From DTPS01 sp049591295 (GTDB lineage Bacteria; Acidobacteriota; UBA4820; DSQY01): a stretch of 64,000 nucleotides of DNA. The position numbers were made by a program, and so were the translations under genes. Location of the stretch: positions 1 to 64,000 of the forward strand of contig JBAWEQ010000130.1 in the NCBI GenBank assembly GCA_049591295.1, written 5' to 3'. The notes under the pieces were generated by a model, which saw nothing but the letters and a program-made list of their open reading frames with translations, made no database searches and was not told where the DNA came from. Numbering within the stretch: the first letter of the stretch is position 1; the number at the start of each line of letters is the position of its first letter. Positions 62,301 through 64,000 of the stretch are shown piece after piece.

Positions 62301-64000
62301 CGTGACCCTGAGCGGCGCGGCGAGCGCGACCACCACCACGGGCACGGGTGGCGCTTACACCTTCAGCGGCCTTGCCAACGGCGCCTACACCGTGACGCCG
62401 AGCAAGTCCGGCTATACCTTCTCACCGGCCAGCGCCTCAGAGACCGTGAACGGCGCTAATATCACCGGCGTGAACTTCACCGCCACGGCCAACCCTCCCG
62501 CCACGTACAGCATCTCCGGGACCATCACGCTGAGCGGCTCCGGCCTCTCGGGTGTGACGGTGACCGCGGGTTCGGCCTCCGCTACCACGAGCTCTGCGGG
62601 TGCCTACACCCTTTCCGGGTTGGCTAACGGCACCTACACGGTAACGCCGAGCAAGTCCGGCTATACCTTCTCACCGGCCAACGCCTCCGAGACCGTGAAC
62701 GGCGCCAACATCACGGGCGTCAATTTCACGGGCACGGCCAATCCACCCTCCACCTACACCCTCTCGGGAACGATCACGCTGAGCGGCGCGGGCCTCTCGG
62801 GCGTGACGGTGACGGCCGGTACCGCGTCCAGCACGACCTCCAGCACGGGGGCCTACACCCTCTCCGGCCTCGCCAACGGCACCTACACCGTGACCCCGAG
62901 CCTGAGCGGCTACACCTTCTCCCCCGCCACCGCCTCGGAAACGATCAACGGCGCCAACCTGACGGGCGTCAATTTCACGGCCACGGCAAGCTCCGGCGGA
63001 ACGGTCACGCTGCTGAGCGACGGCTTCGAGAGCGGCGGCTGGTCCTCGGCGCAAGTCTCCGGAACGGCCGGCGCTTGGACGGCAGCCACCTCCGGGACCT
63101 ATCCCAGCGTCTCCCCCCACGGCGGCTCACACCTCGGAGATTTCAACTCCTACACCTCCGCCAGCGGCAGCGAGACTCGCTACTACCGCGCGGCGGGATT
63201 TGCCGTTCCGTCCAACACGACCTCGATGACGCTGACCTTCTGGATGTACCACGACACGGGCTACTCCTCGGACAACGACCGCGTGCAGGCGCAGGTTTCC
63301 ACGAACGGCAGCACGTGGACGAACGTCGGCTCGGCCGTCTCCCGTTATAACGGCACTACCGGCTGGGCGCAGATCAGTATCAGCTTGGGCACCTCCTACA
63401 ACGCCGCGGCCAATCTGCAGGTGGGCATCCTCGGCATCAGCGCCTACGGGAACGACTGCTACGTGGACGATGTCGCCGTGGTGGCGCAGACCGGGACGCC
63501 GCCGCCCACCTATACGCTCTCGGGAACCATCACGCTCAGCGGCGCGGGTCTCTCGGGTGTAACGGTCACCGCGGGGACGGCCTCGGCGACGACCACTTCC
63601 ACCGGCACCTACACGATTTCCGGCTTGGTGAATGGCACGTACACGGTGACGCCGAGCAAGTCCGGCTATGCCTTCACCCCGGCCAGCGCCTCCGAGACAG
63701 TGAACGGCGTCAATATCACGGGCGTCAACTTCACCGCCGCGGTGGCCAGCGGTCCCGCAACCCTCTTCAGCGATGGCTTCGAAGGAACGGGCTGGTCCAC
63801 GGCCCAGGTCTCCGGCACCGCGGGCGCCTGGACCATGGTGAGCTCTGGCACCTACCCCAGCGCCTCCCCACACGGCGGCTCCAAGATGGCCGACTTCAAC
63901 TCCTGGACCTCCGCCAGCGGCAGCGAGACGCGCCTCTACCGGGCCTCCGGGTTCGCCGTGGCGACCAACTACACCACAGTGACCCTTACCTTCTGGATGT
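59392..64000 (+). CDS. S53 (sedolisin/kumamolisin) protease with repeat-rich C-terminus, 3' end outside window
   Basis: At least 1,536 codons. MQRRKLFLFALGLVLTLALVPGLFA is a signal peptide. A pro-kumamolisin activation domain follows (HHWMSPEEFGRRFGPS, FHTEIHRYYV), then the S53 catalytic domain: Glu314 and Asp318 in GEADLDAEW, oxyanion Asp400 in STGDSG, Ser533 in GGTSAASP, and the calcium-site region HDITSGNN and GWDEVTGLGT. From about residue 622 come carboxypeptidase-regulatory-like repeats (TYSISGTV to GVNFTATA) and MAM-like domains (SDGFES to YGNDCYIDDVAVV) in the order R-R-M-R-R-R-M-R-M. The ATG has GGAGG 8 nt upstream. It would be a large secreted, acid-type endopeptidase. The frame remains open at the window edge. 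Confidence 0.93.
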   Translation, partial: MQRRKLFLFALGLVLTLALVPGLFAQGASPASCGTIGPINNNDTIILRGNVNPLAQPQADYGFADPARPMDRIILTLKMSPSRQAVLDRLLAEQQDPTSPRFHHWMSPEEFGRRFGPSREDLATVTRWLKSQGFTIDEVAKGRLWVNFSGSVAEVESAFHTEIHRYYVAGMMHHANATDPSIPKALSGVVAGIVSLDDFPRQPMNAGFQKLSPQDAAAVYAKYGKILPQWSGTANGTAGVYASPIDWATIYDANASYSANGTGTGVTIGIVGRTNPGTTNWSTFRSVLGLPVNTPTIIVNGTNPGDLGAGEDGEADLDAEWSGGVAPGATVKFVASASTSSTDGVDLSAQYIVNNNLADVMSTSFGSCESAMGSAENTFYNNLWSQAATQGITACISTGDSGPAGCAAGSATTGSGQSGVNGLASTPYDIAVGATQLSNSSSYWNASGAATGYIPETPWNESGTVSGGSGLWSTSSGASSTYAKPSWQSAPGVPSASHRYLPDVCLDGSDMFFGNYGMLVYTQGAMATTGGTSAASPSFAGLMALVVQKYGRQGNANTKLYQLGTAQYNGTGPAVFHDITSGNNNVPGLTGFTAATGWDEVTGLGTVDVDAMVNNWNGTTATYSISGTVSGAATSGVTMTLSGAASATTTTASGGTYSFAGLANGTYTVTPSKSGYTFSPASASETISGANITGVNFTATAVPTYSVSGTITLNGAGLSGVTVSLGTASATTSSAGAFTLTGFPSGTYTVTPSLTGYTFSPASQSVTVGSANVTGVNFTASVVTGPTTLFSDGFESQFTGWSTAQASGTAGAWTAVTSGPYPSASPHGGSYLADFNSYTSASGSETRLYRTAGFAIPSSASTVTLTFWMYHDTGYSSSNDQVQAQVSTNGSTWTNVGSAVSRYNGSTGWAQVSIDLSTYKGQSSVQLGFLGISAYGNDCYIDDVAVVMQGGSATYGISGTVSGAVTSGVTVTLSGAASATTTTGTGGAYTFSGLANGAYTVTPSKSGYTFSPASASETVNGANITGVNFTATANPPATYSISGTITLSGSGLSGVTVTAGSASATTSSAGAYTLSGLANGTYTVTPSKSGYTFSPANASETVNGANITGVNFTGTANPPSTYTLSGTITLSGAGLSGVTVTAGTASSTTSSTGAYTLSGLANGTYTVTPSLSGYTFSPATASETINGANLTGVNFTATASSGGTVTLLSDGFESGGWSSAQVSGTAGAWTAATSGTYPSVSPHGGSHLGDFNSYTSASGSETRYYRAAGFAVPSNTTSMTLTFWMYHDTGYSSDNDRVQAQVSTNGSTWTNVGSAVSRYNGTTGWAQISISLGTSYNAAANLQVGILGISAYGNDCYVDDVAVVAQTGTPPPTYTLSGTITLSGAGLSGVTVTAGTASATTTSTGTYTISGLVNGTYTVTPSKSGYAFTPASASETVNGVNITGVNFTAAVASGPATLFSDGFEGTGWSTAQVSGTAGAWTMVSSGTYPSASPHGGSKMADFNSWTSASGSETRLYRASGFAVATNYTTVTLTFWM
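61255..64000 (+). repeat. In-gene repeat array of the sedolisin (six 80-residue units and three MAM-like units)
   Basis: Carboxypeptidase-regulatory-like units begin near 61255, 61501, 62251, 62503, 62752 and 63508. MAM-like units begin near 61740, 63001 and 63754. Several copies are almost identical in DNA: the stretch encoding TVTPSKSGYTFSP recurs in at least four units, and TFWMYHDTGYSS with its flanks in two. This indicates recent internal duplication or gene conversion. Confidence 0.9.

Overview
This 64 kb window comes from the chromosome of a GC-rich, Gram-negative bacterium. The RND/TolC efflux pump, lipoproteins and envelope lytic enzymes indicate a two-membrane cell. Bactofilins, a DUF2378-like protein, a PrkA-like kinase, a PKD-repeat protein and a very large S53 (sedolisin) protease suggest Acidobacteriota or a relative. 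That placement is inference from gene content, not a phylogeny. Coding density is high. I recognise no transposase, integrase, phage gene or CRISPR array.

Layout. (1) 1-391 is a tandem repeat whose unit looks like a tRNA 3' end followed by a terminator hairpin. (2) 392-10363 holds a HAD phosphatase, a DUF2378-like protein, a minus-strand tetR-hlyD-RND-tolC efflux operon with a visible operator/promoter, a stand-alone PAS protein and a flavin disulfide reductase. (3) 10364-11044 is a gene-poor stretch, followed by a cold-shock gene. (4) 11383-15708 is a pyrimidine operon, pyrR-pyrB-pyrC, with radA, driven by a near-consensus promoter and a leader that may bind PyrR. (5) 15709-22846 holds two lipoproteins, uvrA overlapping a tryptophanase, a hypothetical gene overlapping thiS, and tRNA-Val.

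(6) 23006-38555 is one long plus-strand run: ATP synthase b'-b-delta-alpha-gamma-beta-epsilon, then rpmH-rnpA-yidD-yidC-mnmE-mnmG-rsmG-parA-parB-bactofilin and a Xaa-Pro aminopeptidase. Two identical parS sites (in yidC and rsmG) mark this as the centromere region. dnaA and ATP synthase subunits a and c are not in the window. (7) 38570-44382, minus strand, is yggS-divIVA-hutI-glmU-glmS, linking cell-wall precursor supply and a pole/septum protein with one histidine-degradation enzyme. (8) 44693-50597 holds an unknown protein coupled to a lytic transglycosylase, a PrkA-like kinase, a GT4 glycosyltransferase, and a second bactofilin coupled to an HTH/pseudo-receiver protein.

(9) 50991-58576 holds a coiled-coil exported protein, an NtrC-type response regulator, SppA, a second lytic transglycosylase, a NifU-like scaffold, an AMMECR1 protein and a four-PKD secreted protein. 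(10) 58577-64000 has a canonical sigma-54 promoter with an upstream dyad, a small exported protein, and a sedolisin with carboxypeptidase-regulatory-like and MAM-like repeats that runs off the window end.

Many neighbouring genes overlap by 1-32 nt, indicating strong translational coupling. Numerous TTGACN-16/18-TANNNT promoters can be read directly.
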